Positions 52,865 through 61,611 of a DNA stretch of 64,000 nucleotides are shown in pieces. Source of the stretch: Algibacter luteus. Its GTDB lineage: Bacteria; Bacteroidota; Bacteroidia; Flavobacteriales; Flavobacteriaceae. The notes below the pieces were generated by a model. That model was not told the DNA's origin and did no database searches. It saw nothing but the letters and a program-made list of their open reading frames with translations. The DNA lies in the NCBI RefSeq assembly GCF_900141715.1, contig NZ_FQYK01000002.1, positions 487,495-551,494 on the forward strand, read 5' to 3'. The stretch's first letter is position 1. Each line of letters starts with the position of its first letter. The translations under genes and the position numbers were made by a program.

Positions 52865-55339
52865 ATGAGAAGTTTATTCATTTTATGTGCTGTTCTATTT
52901 TCTTTTTTTACAGTACAAGCTACAAACACAGACCCCAAAGATGATAAAACCGGAACTATTTCAGGTAGAGTTTTAGACGCCACTTTAAAAGAACCCTTAC
53001 CCTATGTTAACATTATTATTAAAAATGATGCTGGCAAAACAGTTACTGGAAGTATAACACTTGACGATGGATCCTTTATTATTGAGAAAATTGAAGAAGG
53101 AAAAGTTGTAGTTAGTATTCAATACATAGGATACAAAACGGTAAACAAGAATATAACAATTGGCAAAGGTAATTACAAAGTTAATTTAGGCGATGTTTTA
53201 TTAGAAGAAGAAGCTGAAGGCTTGGATGAAGTTACCGTTGTAGCCGATGTTTCAACAATACAACAAAAAGTAGATAGAAAAGTAATTACTATAGGAAAAG
53301 ACCTAACAACTGCTGGTGCGAGTGCGAGTGATATTATGAACAATATCCCGTCTGTAAGTGTAGATCAGCAAACAGGTAACATTAGTTTACGAGGCAACGA
53401 AAACGTTCGTGTTATGGTTGATGGTAAACTCAGTAATGTGCCAATTGCTCAACTTTTAAAACAAATACCATCTACTTCGATAAAACAAATTGAACTAATT
53501 ACTAACCCTTCTGCCAAGTATAATCCTGAAGGCATGAGTGGTATTATTAACATTAAACTCCATAAAAACACTCAAATTGGTTTTAACGGAAATTTAAACG
53601 TTGGTGTTACTAAAGAAGTGTTTGCTAAATTTAATAGTTCTATTGATATGAATTATAGAAATGGTAAATTCAATTTTTATGGCAACTACGGAAACAATAT
53701 TGGTAAGTACGACAACTTTGGAGGTATTGACAGGTTGGACGATAATACTCGACAAGATTTTAAATTTGGAAACAATAATAAATCGCACTTATACAAAATA
53801 GGTGTTGATTTTTATATGAACGATAAAAACACCATTTCGTTTTTTACCAATCAAAATATTTTTCAAGGTGATGGGTTTGGAAGCACAATTATTACTGATA
53901 ATACTTTTACACAAAGTCAATTATTTAGCAATGATTCTGAAAACAGTTCAGGGCAATATAATCTAGCCTATAAACTTGAGTTTACTGATGAAAACGAAAC
54001 ATTAGACATTGAAATTGATTATAACGATTTTGAAAATGATGAAATTGCGAATTTCGATTTCTTTAATTTTAGTTTTCCACCAAATTATGTTGACAATGTG
54101 GATACCAAGCGTAATCAAACTACAGTAAACGTAGATTATGTTAAACCAATAAACGAAAAAACTAAAATTGAAGCAGGATTAGAAGCACGACTTTTTGATT
54201 CGGATATTGATTATTCTTCTACAGGACAGACCTTTTCTAGCGACGCCAATATTATACCAACCCCAAGCACAGATTTTACCTATAACAGAGATATTTATTC
54301 GGCATATTTTACGTTCGGAAAAACCCTTGAAAAGTGGAATTATCAATTAGGTGTTCGTGCAGAACAAGTTAACGTTTCGGCAGATGCCTTAAGAACTTTT
54401 GATGATAATAGTACAGAATTAATTCCGTTTACCAATGATTATTTTCAAGTGTATCCTTCAGCATTTTTAACTTTCAATCCTTCTGAAAAAAATTCATATC
54501 AATTAAGTTTTAGCAGACGTGTTGATCGTCCTGGTTTACAACAAGTAAATCCAATTAGAGAATGGAGTACACCGCGTATTTCTTCTTTTGGAAATACACA
54601 GTTACAACCACAATTTACAAATTCTATGGAAACAAATTATACCCGACAACTTAAAAACGGTAGTATAACAGCAGGTGTGTTTTATAGAATAATTGAAGAC
54701 AATATTAATAGGTACGTTTATATCGACAGAACTGATGTTACTTTAGGGAATGCCATTTTATCATTCGACAATTTTGATAACACCACAGCATTTGGTTTAG
54801 AATTATCTACTAATTATCGTCCAACAAAATGGTGGAGTTTAAATGCTAGTTTTGATTTGTATTCTCAAACGCAACGAGGTATTACCGAAATTATTGATAC
54901 CGATGATATTGATAATGCAACCGTTGATGATATTGTGAGATTAGATACCGAGGTAGATAATGTGATTTGGAACCTGAGAGCGTTTAATAATTTTAAAGTA
55001 TCAAAAAAACTAAGTTTCTCTTTATTTACAATGTATCGAGGCGAAGAAAAAGGAATTCAGTTTACAAGATTGCCCATGTTTATGGTTAATACAGGAATGC
55101 GCTATAGCTTCTTAGAAGACGACAGAGCAACGTTTAGTTTTAATTATAGCGATATTTTAAATACCATGAAATTTGAGTTTGAAGGCGATACACCCTACCC
55201 ATCGGTAGGTGGATTTAATTGGGAGAGTAACACCTGGAACATAGCCCTTTCTTATCGATTTGGCGGAAATAAATACCGTGCACTGCGCAGAAAACAACGT
55301 GATGACAATACCAAATCTGGTGGTGGCGGATTTTTATAG
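52865..55339 (+). CDS. TonB-dependent-receptor-like outer-membrane beta-barrel protein
   Basis: An 824-residue outer-membrane protein with a signal peptide (MRSLFILCAVLFSFFTVQA). Residues about 30-115 are a carboxypeptidase-regulatory-like domain (GTISGRVLDATLKEPLPYVN). A plug-like domain follows (ASASDIMNNIPSVSVDQQ; SLRGNENVRVMVDGKL; IELITNPSAKYNPEGMSGII). The remainder is an OMP_b-brl_3-type barrel ending in aromatic beta strands. The Gly-rich tail (SGGGGFL) is typical of this family. There is no SusD partner next to it, so the ligand is unknown. It is monocistronic, with its own terminator. Confidence 0.93.
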   Translation: MRSLFILCAVLFSFFTVQATNTDPKDDKTGTISGRVLDATLKEPLPYVNIIIKNDAGKTVTGSITLDDGSFIIEKIEEGKVVVSIQYIGYKTVNKNITIGKGNYKVNLGDVLLEEEAEGLDEVTVVADVSTIQQKVDRKVITIGKDLTTAGASASDIMNNIPSVSVDQQTGNISLRGNENVRVMVDGKLSNVPIAQLLKQIPSTSIKQIELITNPSAKYNPEGMSGIINIKLHKNTQIGFNGNLNVGVTKEVFAKFNSSIDMNYRNGKFNFYGNYGNNIGKYDNFGGIDRLDDNTRQDFKFGNNNKSHLYKIGVDFYMNDKNTISFFTNQNIFQGDGFGSTIITDNTFTQSQLFSNDSENSSGQYNLAYKLEFTDENETLDIEIDYNDFENDEIANFDFFNFSFPPNYVDNVDTKRNQTTVNVDYVKPINEKTKIEAGLEARLFDSDIDYSSTGQTFSSDANIIPTPSTDFTYNRDIYSAYFTFGKTLEKWNYQLGVRAEQVNVSADALRTFDDNSTELIPFTNDYFQVYPSAFLTFNPSEKNSYQLSFSRRVDRPGLQQVNPIREWSTPRISSFGNTQLQPQFTNSMETNYTRQLKNGSITAGVFYRIIEDNINRYVYIDRTDVTLGNAILSFDNFDNTTAFGLELSTNYRPTKWWSLNASFDLYSQTQRGITEIIDTDDIDNATVDDIVRLDTEVDNVIWNLRAFNNFKVSKKLSFSLFTMYRGEEKGIQFTRLPMFMVNTGMRYSFLEDDRATFSFNYSDILNTMKFEFEGDTPYPSVGGFNWESNTWNIALSYRFGGNKYRALRRKQRDDNTKSGGGGFL

Positions 55340-55399
55340 AATTATTTAATAGTCCTCAAATATTTGATGGTTAGTATTTATCTGGATTTATTAAATAAG

Positions 55400-55435
55400 A
55401 AACCCCTAAATCTTTACGATTTAGGGGTTTTGTTT
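55400..55435 (+). terminator. Terminator of the outer-membrane receptor gene
   Basis: A perfect 12-bp stem AAACCCCTAAAT / ATTTAGGGGTTT with a short loop is followed by TTGTTT. Confidence 0.85.
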
Positions 55436-55595
55436 ATTCGGCTAAATAAAAAAATGTTAAAATTTGATTATCAACACAATAACATACAATAAACTTACGT
55501 TAAACGTATAATACACAATCTAACCAAAACGAAGAAGTAATTATTTAGAGTTAGTCGTCTACAAAAACATATTCGTAAACAAGATTAGTATTAAA

Positions 55596-55625
55596 AAAAC
55601 TCGAAACTTGTTTCGAGTTTTTTAT
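55596..55625. terminator. Bidirectional hairpin terminator without an assigned gene
   Basis: A stem ACTCGAAAC / GTTTCGAGT is flanked by A- and T-runs on both sides. No protein gene ends close to it on either strand. Confidence 0.7.
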
Positions 55626-55739
55626 TAGTTGTTAAAAATCGTTAAATGAAAGCATGCGCTTGTTATTTTATTGGATTTTAAACGTCTAAACCATTAAGAT
55701 TCTTCACATTAGTGTTAATTGAAGTTGATTAATAGCTAG

Positions 55740-55769
55740 AAAAACCCGAAATATTAGTTTCGGGTTTTT
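55740..55769 (-). terminator. Bidirectional terminator, probably for fabH
   Basis: AAAAACCCGAAA pairs with TTTCGGGTTTTT across a 6-base loop. It lies 79 bp beyond the fabH stop. Confidence 0.75.
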
Positions 55770-55848
55770 CGATATAAATCTCTTGATTTAAGGTAACTCT
55801 ATTTTTGCACCTTCAGTTAATTATCCAATTTAATACAAGTATCAAAGC

Positions 55849-56853
55849 TTACCATTTGATTATGGCACTTGCCCAAGTAAATCCACTACCAAAAGCTGCT
55901 AAAACTACATTATCGCCTTCTTTTATTTTGCCTTCTTCCCAAGCTTCAGTAAGTGCAATTATTACTGATGCCGCAGTGGTATTACCATATTTCATGATAT
56001 TGTTAAAGACCTGATCGTCTCTTAATCCAAATTTTTTCTGTATAAACTGTGCTATACGTAAATTGGCTTGGTGCGGAATAAGCATATCTATGTTTTCTTT
56101 TTGCAATCCGTTTTTTTGTAAGCCTTCAATAATAACTTCGCTAAAACGTACAACTGCATGTTTAAACACAAATGTTCCATCCATATATGGGAAATAGGTT
56201 GTGTCTTCTTCTCCTGCCGCAATAATTTCGGGCACCCAATGTGCAATACTTGGGCCTTCAACAATTAATTTATCGGCATATTTACCTTCACTATGTAGAT
56301 GTGTAGAGAGTATACCTTTGGTGTTATCTTCTTCTCTTGATAAAACACAAGCTCCTGCCCCGTCTCCAAAAATAACAGTTACACCTCTTCCTCTTGTGCT
56401 TTTATCTAGTCCGTTACTATGATATTCAGCTCCTATTACTAAAATGTTTTTATACATGCCGGTTTTAATAAACTGGTCTGCAACAGAAATGGCATAAACA
56501 AAACCTGAACATTGGTTTCTAACATCTAATGCACCTACGGTTTTCATATCTAGCATATCCTGAATTTGCACGCCACAACCTGGGAAATAGTAATCTGGAC
56601 TTAATGTAGCAAATACAATAAAATCGATATCGTCTTTAGTCAATCCAGAACGCTCAATAGCTATTTTTGCTGCTTTGGCACCCATAACTGCCGATGTATC
56701 GTCAGACCCTTCCGGAATCCATCGGCGTTCTTTTATTCCCGTACGCTCTTGGATCCATTCATCGTTAGTATCCATCATTTTAGATAAATCATGGTTGGTA
56801 ACCACATTATCTGGAACGTATTTTCCTAATCCTATAATTTTTGAATTATACAT
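55849..56853 (-). CDS. fabH: 3-oxoacyl-ACP synthase III (FabH-like)
   Basis: A 334-residue thiolase-fold enzyme that starts fatty-acid or related acyl chains. The catalytic triad is visible: Cys in DVRNQCSGFVYAISV, His in MLIPHQANLRI and Asn in YGNTTAASVI. The early stretch NDEWIQERTGIKERRW is standard. I chose the ATG at 56853 (MYNSKIIGLGKYVPDN), which matches family length; an upstream in-frame ATG would add 23 unconserved residues. It is not next to plsX or rpmF, so it may be a second KAS III with a special role. Confidence 0.92.
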   Translation of the reverse strand: MYNSKIIGLGKYVPDNVVTNHDLSKMMDTNDEWIQERTGIKERRWIPEGSDDTSAVMGAKAAKIAIERSGLTKDDIDFIVFATLSPDYYFPGCGVQIQDMLDMKTVGALDVRNQCSGFVYAISVADQFIKTGMYKNILVIGAEYHSNGLDKSTRGRGVTVIFGDGAGACVLSREEDNTKGILSTHLHSEGKYADKLIVEGPSIAHWVPEIIAAGEEDTTYFPYMDGTFVFKHAVVRFSEVIIEGLQKNGLQKENIDMLIPHQANLRIAQFIQKKFGLRDDQVFNNIMKYGNTTAASVIIALTEAWEEGKIKEGDNVVLAAFGSGFTWASAIIKW

Positions 56854-56935
56854 GTTTTTATTCAGTTTAGAATAAGCAAAATACAAAATTAAATCTTCAA
56901 AATGCAAAATAGTATTTCCCAAAATATTAATGTCA

Positions 56936-56966
56936 GTTTGTCATATTTATGTAATTGGCATTTTTG
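56936..56966 (+). promoter_or_regulatory. Candidate promoter of htpG
   Basis: GTTTG at 56936-56940 is followed after 18 bp by CATTTTTG at 56959-56966, one base off TAnnTTTG. The start codon is 48 bp downstream. Confidence 0.4.
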
Positions 56967-57014
56967 TTGACTATAACAGAAACATAATTATAAATTGAAT
57001 AAAACTAAGATATC

Positions 57015-58925
57015 ATGACAAAAGGAAACATTAATGTATCGGTAGAGAACATTTTTCCGCTCATTAAAAAATTCTTGTATAGCGATCACGAAATATTTTT
57101 ACGTGAGCTTATTAGTAATGCTACAGATGCAACTTTAAAATTAAAACACTTAACTAACGTTGGTGATGCCAAGGTTGAGTATGGTAACCCTCAGATTGAA
57201 GTTAAAATTGATAAAGAAGGTAAAAAACTTCATATCATAGATCAAGGTTTGGGTATGACTGCTGAAGAGGTTGAAAAGTATATCAATCAAGTTGCCTTTT
57301 CTGGGGCCGAAGAGTTTTTAGATAAATACAAAGATTCTGCAAAAGATTCAGGTATTATTGGGCATTTTGGTTTAGGATTCTACTCTGCTTTTATGGTAGC
57401 TGAGAAAGTTGAAATTATTACAAAATCATATAAAGATGAACCTGCAGCACATTGGACTTGCGATGGTTCACCAGAGTTTACCTTAGAACCTGCTGAAAAA
57501 ACAGATAGAGGAACCGAAATTATACTTCACATTACTGATGATGACAAAGAATTTTTAGAAGAATCACGAATTCGTGAACTCTTAGTGAAGTACAACAAGT
57601 TTATGCCAATTCTAATTAAGTTTGGAACGAAAGAAATAAATGACCCAGAGCATGAACCTGCAACTATTACCGACAAAGATGGTAAGGAAACAAAAGAGCC
57701 ACAACGAAAAATTACGGTTGATAATATCATTAACAACCCAAATCCGGCATGGACAAAACAACCAGCAGATTTAGAAGATCAAGATTATAAAGACTTTTAC
57801 AGAGAATTGTATCCAATGCAATTTGAAGAGCCTTTATTCAATATTCATTTAAATGTAGATTATCCTTTTAATTTAACTGGTATTTTATACTTCCCTAAAC
57901 TGTCTAACGACATGCAAATTCAGAAGGATAAAATTCAACTGTACCAAAACCAAGTTTTTGTAACAGATAATGTTGAAGGTATTGTTCCAGAATTTTTAAC
58001 CATGCTGCGCGGTGTTATAGATTCTCCAGACATTCCATTAAACGTATCACGTTCTTACTTACAAGCCGATGGTGCTGTTAAAAAGATTTCGTCTTACATC
58101 ACAAGAAAAGTAGCTGATAAGTTAAAATCGCTATTCAATAACAATCGTGAAGATTTTGAATCAAAATGGAACGATATTAAAATCGTTATTGAATACGGTA
58201 TGCTTTCTGAAGAAAAATTCTTTGAAAAAGCCGATGCATTTACTTTATATCCAACGGTAGATGGTAAATATTACACTTACGAAGAGCTTTTCAATAAAAT
58301 AAAGGCAAAACAAACAGATAAAGACGATAAATTGGTAATTCTTTACGCCTCTGATAAAGATGCACAACACAGCTACATTGAAGTTGCTAAAGCTAAAGGC
58401 TACGAGGTATTATTATTAGATTCTCCAATTGTTTCTCATTTAATCCAGAAGTTAGAATCTACTAAAGAAAATATCTCATTTGCACGTGTTGATGGCGATC
58501 ACATTGATAATTTAATTAAGAAAGACGATAATGTAATTTCTAAACTAGATGATGATCAAAAGAAAACATTAGAAGAAGTTTTAAAAGAAGTTATTCCTTC
58601 TGAAAAATTCATGGTTCAACTTGAAGCTATGGATAGTAGTGCAAACCCGTTTATAATCACGCAACCAGAATTTATGCGCCGTATGAAAGAAATGCAGCAA
58701 ACTGGCGGTGGCGGTATGTTTGGCATGGGTAATATGCCAGAAATGTATAACCTCGTTGTTAATACAAACTCTGATTTGGTTAGTGAAATTTTAAACACAA
58801 AAACCAAAAAGAAGCAAGAGCGTTTAATTAACCAAAGTTTAGATTTAGCACGATTATCTCAAGGGTTATTAAAAGGTGAAGAATTAACAAACTTCATTAA
58901 ACGTAGCTATGAGATGATTAAATAG
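57015..58925 (+). CDS. htpG: Molecular chaperone HtpG (Hsp90)
   Basis: A 636-residue ATP-dependent chaperone. The N-terminal ATPase domain has FLRELISNATDAT, DQGLGMTAEEV and GHFGLGFYSAFMVA, all GHKL-fold ATP-binding motifs. The middle domain follows (NVSRSYLQADGAVKKI). It has a Met/Gly-rich segment near residues 545-575 (MQQTGGGGMFGMGNMPEM) typical of Bacteroidota versions. The gene is monocistronic with its own terminator. Confidence 0.97.
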   Translation: MTKGNINVSVENIFPLIKKFLYSDHEIFLRELISNATDATLKLKHLTNVGDAKVEYGNPQIEVKIDKEGKKLHIIDQGLGMTAEEVEKYINQVAFSGAEEFLDKYKDSAKDSGIIGHFGLGFYSAFMVAEKVEIITKSYKDEPAAHWTCDGSPEFTLEPAEKTDRGTEIILHITDDDKEFLEESRIRELLVKYNKFMPILIKFGTKEINDPEHEPATITDKDGKETKEPQRKITVDNIINNPNPAWTKQPADLEDQDYKDFYRELYPMQFEEPLFNIHLNVDYPFNLTGILYFPKLSNDMQIQKDKIQLYQNQVFVTDNVEGIVPEFLTMLRGVIDSPDIPLNVSRSYLQADGAVKKISSYITRKVADKLKSLFNNNREDFESKWNDIKIVIEYGMLSEEKFFEKADAFTLYPTVDGKYYTYEELFNKIKAKQTDKDDKLVILYASDKDAQHSYIEVAKAKGYEVLLLDSPIVSHLIQKLESTKENISFARVDGDHIDNLIKKDDNVISKLDDDQKKTLEEVLKEVIPSEKFMVQLEAMDSSANPFIITQPEFMRRMKEMQQTGGGGMFGMGNMPEMYNLVVNTNSDLVSEILNTKTKKKQERLINQSLDLARLSQGLLKGEELTNFIKRSYEMIK

Positions 58926-58963
58926 TTGATACGCTGAAATTATTCGGCAACCTATTATATTTT

Positions 58964-58998
58964 AAAACCACTTTGTCCAAGCAAGGTGGTTTTTTTAT
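58964..58998 (+). terminator. Terminator of htpG
   Basis: AAACCACTTTG pairs with CAAGGTGGTTT across a short loop (TCCAAG), followed by seven T residues. It is nearly identical to the terminator at 60390-60424. Confidence 0.85.
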
Positions 58999-59210
58999 TA
59001 AATCATTTTTTTAACAAATCCATTCAACTTTTAACATTAATAGCAGGCAAAAAATTACAAATATTAAGATCAAAATAAGATATAATAAACACTTTACAAT
59101 CTTTTAATTTTCATTAATGCTTTTGCATTTATAAAATTGATAAAAGTCATAAAATAAGTGGCAACTATTATAGTCCTTTATGCTTTTAAATTTAAATAAA
59201 ACTATCAAAC

Positions 59211-60365
59211 ATGTTACAAAACAGAAGAATATATTTACCCCCTTTAAGCTTAATAGGACCAGGTGCATTAAATGATTTAGGAGAAGAATTAAAGACACTT
59301 CCTTATAAAAAAGCACTATTTGTTACTGACAAAGTTTTAGTAAAATTAGGAGTTGCCAAAGAAGTATTGAAAGTTATCAAATCTTCTAATATTGAAGCCA
59401 TAATATTTGACGATGTTCATCCAAATCCAACAGTTAAAAACGTAAACGACGGCTTAGAATTATTAGAAAAGAACAATTGTGATTTTATTATAACACTTGG
59501 TGGAGGATCACCTCAAGATTGTGGTAAAGCCATTGGAATTCTTGCAACCAACGGCGGCAACATTGGTGATTATGAAGGAATTCATTTATCAAAACATGCA
59601 TCGTTACCAATTATTGCAATAAATACTACAGCGGGTACCGCAAGTGAGGTAACCATTAATTATGTAATTACAGATGAAGAACGCCATATAAAAATGGTAA
59701 TGGTTGATAAAAACTGTTTAGTTAAAATTGCTGTAAACGATCCAAAATTAATGTTAGGAAAACCTGCAGCTTTAACGGCAGCTACAGGAATGGATGCCTT
59801 AACTCACGCCATAGAAACTTATGTTACGAAAGGCGCCTTTGGTTGGTCTGATGCTTTAGCGCTAGAAGCTATAAAATTAATATCGCAAAGTTTAGAAAAA
59901 GCCGTTGTGGATGGTAAAGATCTCGAAGCGAGAAGCAAGATGGCATGGGGCCAATTCATTGCAGGACAGGCATTCTCAAATGCTGGTTTAGGATACGTGC
60001 ATTCTATGGCACATCAATTGGGAGGTATGTATGATTTACCGCATGGTGTTGCGAATGCTATACTATTACCGCATGTAGAACAATTCAATATTCCAGCATG
60101 TGCACATAAACTTAAAAGGGTTGCACGAGCCATGGGTGTTGGAGTTTTAGAAATGAGCGATACTCAAGGTGCCAATGCTGCTATTGAAGCGATAAAAGCT
60201 TTGTCAAAATCAGTTGGCATACCTTCTGGATTAAAAGAGTTAGGTGTAAAAGAAAAAGACTTTGAAGAAATGGCTAAAAATGCACTTGCAGATGTATGTA
60301 CTGGGGGAAACCCAAGAGATGTAACACTAGAAGACACTATAAATATTTACAAAGCAGCCATGTAA
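59211..60365 (+). CDS. Iron-containing alcohol dehydrogenase
   Basis: A 384-residue group III (Fe-ADH) oxidoreductase. The NAD-binding motif is ITLGGGSPQDCGKAIG, and the metal ligands lie in DALTHAIETYV and GYVHSMAHQLGGMYDLPHGVA. Members interconvert alcohols and aldehydes or ketones; the substrate cannot be told. It is monocistronic. I find no clear promoter box in the 285-bp upstream region, apart from the htpG terminator. The gene's own terminator lies 25 bp after the stop. Confidence 0.93.
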   Translation: MLQNRRIYLPPLSLIGPGALNDLGEELKTLPYKKALFVTDKVLVKLGVAKEVLKVIKSSNIEAIIFDDVHPNPTVKNVNDGLELLEKNNCDFIITLGGGSPQDCGKAIGILATNGGNIGDYEGIHLSKHASLPIIAINTTAGTASEVTINYVITDEERHIKMVMVDKNCLVKIAVNDPKLMLGKPAALTAATGMDALTHAIETYVTKGAFGWSDALALEAIKLISQSLEKAVVDGKDLEARSKMAWGQFIAGQAFSNAGLGYVHSMAHQLGGMYDLPHGVANAILLPHVEQFNIPACAHKLKRVARAMGVGVLEMSDTQGANAAIEAIKALSKSVGIPSGLKELGVKEKDFEEMAKNALADVCTGGNPRDVTLEDTINIYKAAM

Positions 60366-60389
60366 TTAAATAGAAATTAAACTACACAT

Positions 60390-60424
60390 AAAACCACTTT
60401 GCGAAAGCAAGGTGGTTTTTTTTG
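60390..60424 (+). terminator. Terminator of the alcohol dehydrogenase gene
   Basis: AAACCACTTTG pairs with CAAGGTGGTTT across loop CGAAAG, followed by eight T residues. Only the loop differs from the htpG terminator. Confidence 0.85.
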
Positions 60425-60503
60425 CAATTAAACTAACAAAAAGTCTTAATTTAGAAGAGAAAGAATTATGTTAACGAAAAAGAACATGTACTAGAACTCA
60501 TTT

Positions 60504-60857
60504 ATGAATTTAACACAAAAAATGATGAGAAAAATAAAGAAAATTGGAGTATTATCTTTTGCGAAATTACAGGCATTTCTTGGGATTATTATTGGATTCA
60601 TTTTAGGAATTATATATGCTTTTGGTGGATTAATAATTGATACTCTTGTAACGCTAGATTGGATGACATCAACTGAAACACCTGGGTTAAGTTATGGAAG
60701 TGTATTAGCATTTGGAGCACTTATTGGCATGCCTTTAATTTTTTCATGCATTGGTTTTTTTTTAGGAATTATAGAAGCATCACTTTATAACTTTTCAACG
60801 AAATGGTTTGGAGGTCTTAAATTAGATATTCAATACAGTATTGAAGCTAGAAGCTAA
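60504..60857 (+). CDS. Small membrane protein, unknown function
   Basis: A 117-residue protein with two or more hydrophobic helices: about residues 22-45 (LQAFLGIIIGFILGIIYAFG) and 67-92 (LAFGALIGMPLIFSCIGFFL). The segment MRKIKKIGVLSFAKLQAF recalls a widespread group of small bacterial and archaeal membrane proteins that includes DUF3566-like members; the function is unknown. ATGs at 60522 and 60525 are plausible alternative starts that would begin MMRKIKKIG. It lies between the alcohol dehydrogenase terminator and the MOSC gene. Confidence 0.72.
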   Translation: MNLTQKMMRKIKKIGVLSFAKLQAFLGIIIGFILGIIYAFGGLIIDTLVTLDWMTSTETPGLSYGSVLAFGALIGMPLIFSCIGFFLGIIEASLYNFSTKWFGGLKLDIQYSIEARS

Positions 60858-60930
60858 GAAAATGTTATATTACTTGAAATTATGATTATTTGTATAAATC
60901 ATAAGTTTTAAAAATGCGTAAAAATAGCTC

Positions 60931-61569
60931 ATGAAAATAATCTCAACTAACATCGCAGAACCAGTAACTTTTAATTGGAACGGTAAAGAAGAAACAACAG
61001 GTATTTTTAAAAAGCCTACCAATCAACCTATTTACCTAACAAAAAATGATATTAAAGGTGATGAAGTTACAGATAGAGTACATCATGGTGGCGAGTTTAA
61101 AGCTTGTTATATGTTTTCTGCTGAAGAATATCCGTATTGGAAAAACCTCTACCCAAATTTAAATTGGTCTTGGGGAATGTTTGGTGAGAATCTTACAGTT
61201 TCAGATTTTAATGAAAATGAAGTGTTCTTAGGAGATGTTTATAAAATAGGTCAAGCCGCAGTTAGAGTTTCTCAATACCGTGAGCCCTGTTATAAATTAG
61301 GACATAAATTTGAAAATCAACATGTTATAAAGCAATTTATTCAACATGGTTTTGGTGGCACCTATCTTAGCGTAATAGAAGAAGGCACTGTTAGTGTAAA
61401 TGATGAATTTAAATTGCTAGAACGACCTGAACATAAAATTTCTGTGGCACAACTATTTCAATTGGTGTATGCAAAGAAAAAAGACCAAGATTTACTAAAA
61501 ATAGCAATTCAAAGCCCTGCAATTCCTGCTAAAAAAAGAGCTCTCCTGGGTGGATATTTAAAAAATTAA
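60931..61569 (+). CDS. MOSC domain protein (YiiM-like)
   Basis: A 212-residue protein with a MOSC domain. Typical features are HHGGEFKACYMFS, WGMFGENLTV and the conserved cysteine in YREPCYKLGHKF. MOSC proteins handle sulfur on molybdenum cofactor or reduce N-hydroxylated compounds with it. The C-terminal extension (VAQLFQLVYAKKKDQ) matches the YiiM group. It lies 42 bp before the DEAD-box helicase gene on the same strand. Confidence 0.88.
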   Translation: MKIISTNIAEPVTFNWNGKEETTGIFKKPTNQPIYLTKNDIKGDEVTDRVHHGGEFKACYMFSAEEYPYWKNLYPNLNWSWGMFGENLTVSDFNENEVFLGDVYKIGQAAVRVSQYREPCYKLGHKFENQHVIKQFIQHGFGGTYLSVIEEGTVSVNDEFKLLERPEHKISVAQLFQLVYAKKKDQDLLKIAIQSPAIPAKKRALLGGYLKN

Positions 61570-61587
61570 TTTTGGCCATGTTTGTCA

Positions 61588-61595
61588 TATCTTTG
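61588..61595 (+). promoter_or_regulatory. Candidate -7 box of the DEAD-box helicase gene
   Basis: TATCTTTG matches TAnnTTTG, 16 bp before the ATG at 61612. It also argues against the longer start at 61582, which lies upstream of this box. Confidence 0.55.
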
Positions 61596-61611
61596 TGCCA
61601 AACTTTTACAA

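Larger units (their letters stand above)
55340..55848. other. 509-bp intergenic region with three hairpin terminators
   Basis: I see no protein gene. Terminator-type hairpins lie at 55400-55435, 55596-55625 and 55740-55769. The first belongs to the outer-membrane receptor gene and the last, which is bidirectional, to fabH. The middle one has no obvious protein gene to serve. A near-consensus -7 box TAAAATTTG (one extra base) at 55458-55466 could start a short transcript of about 150 nt ending at it. Confidence 0.6.
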
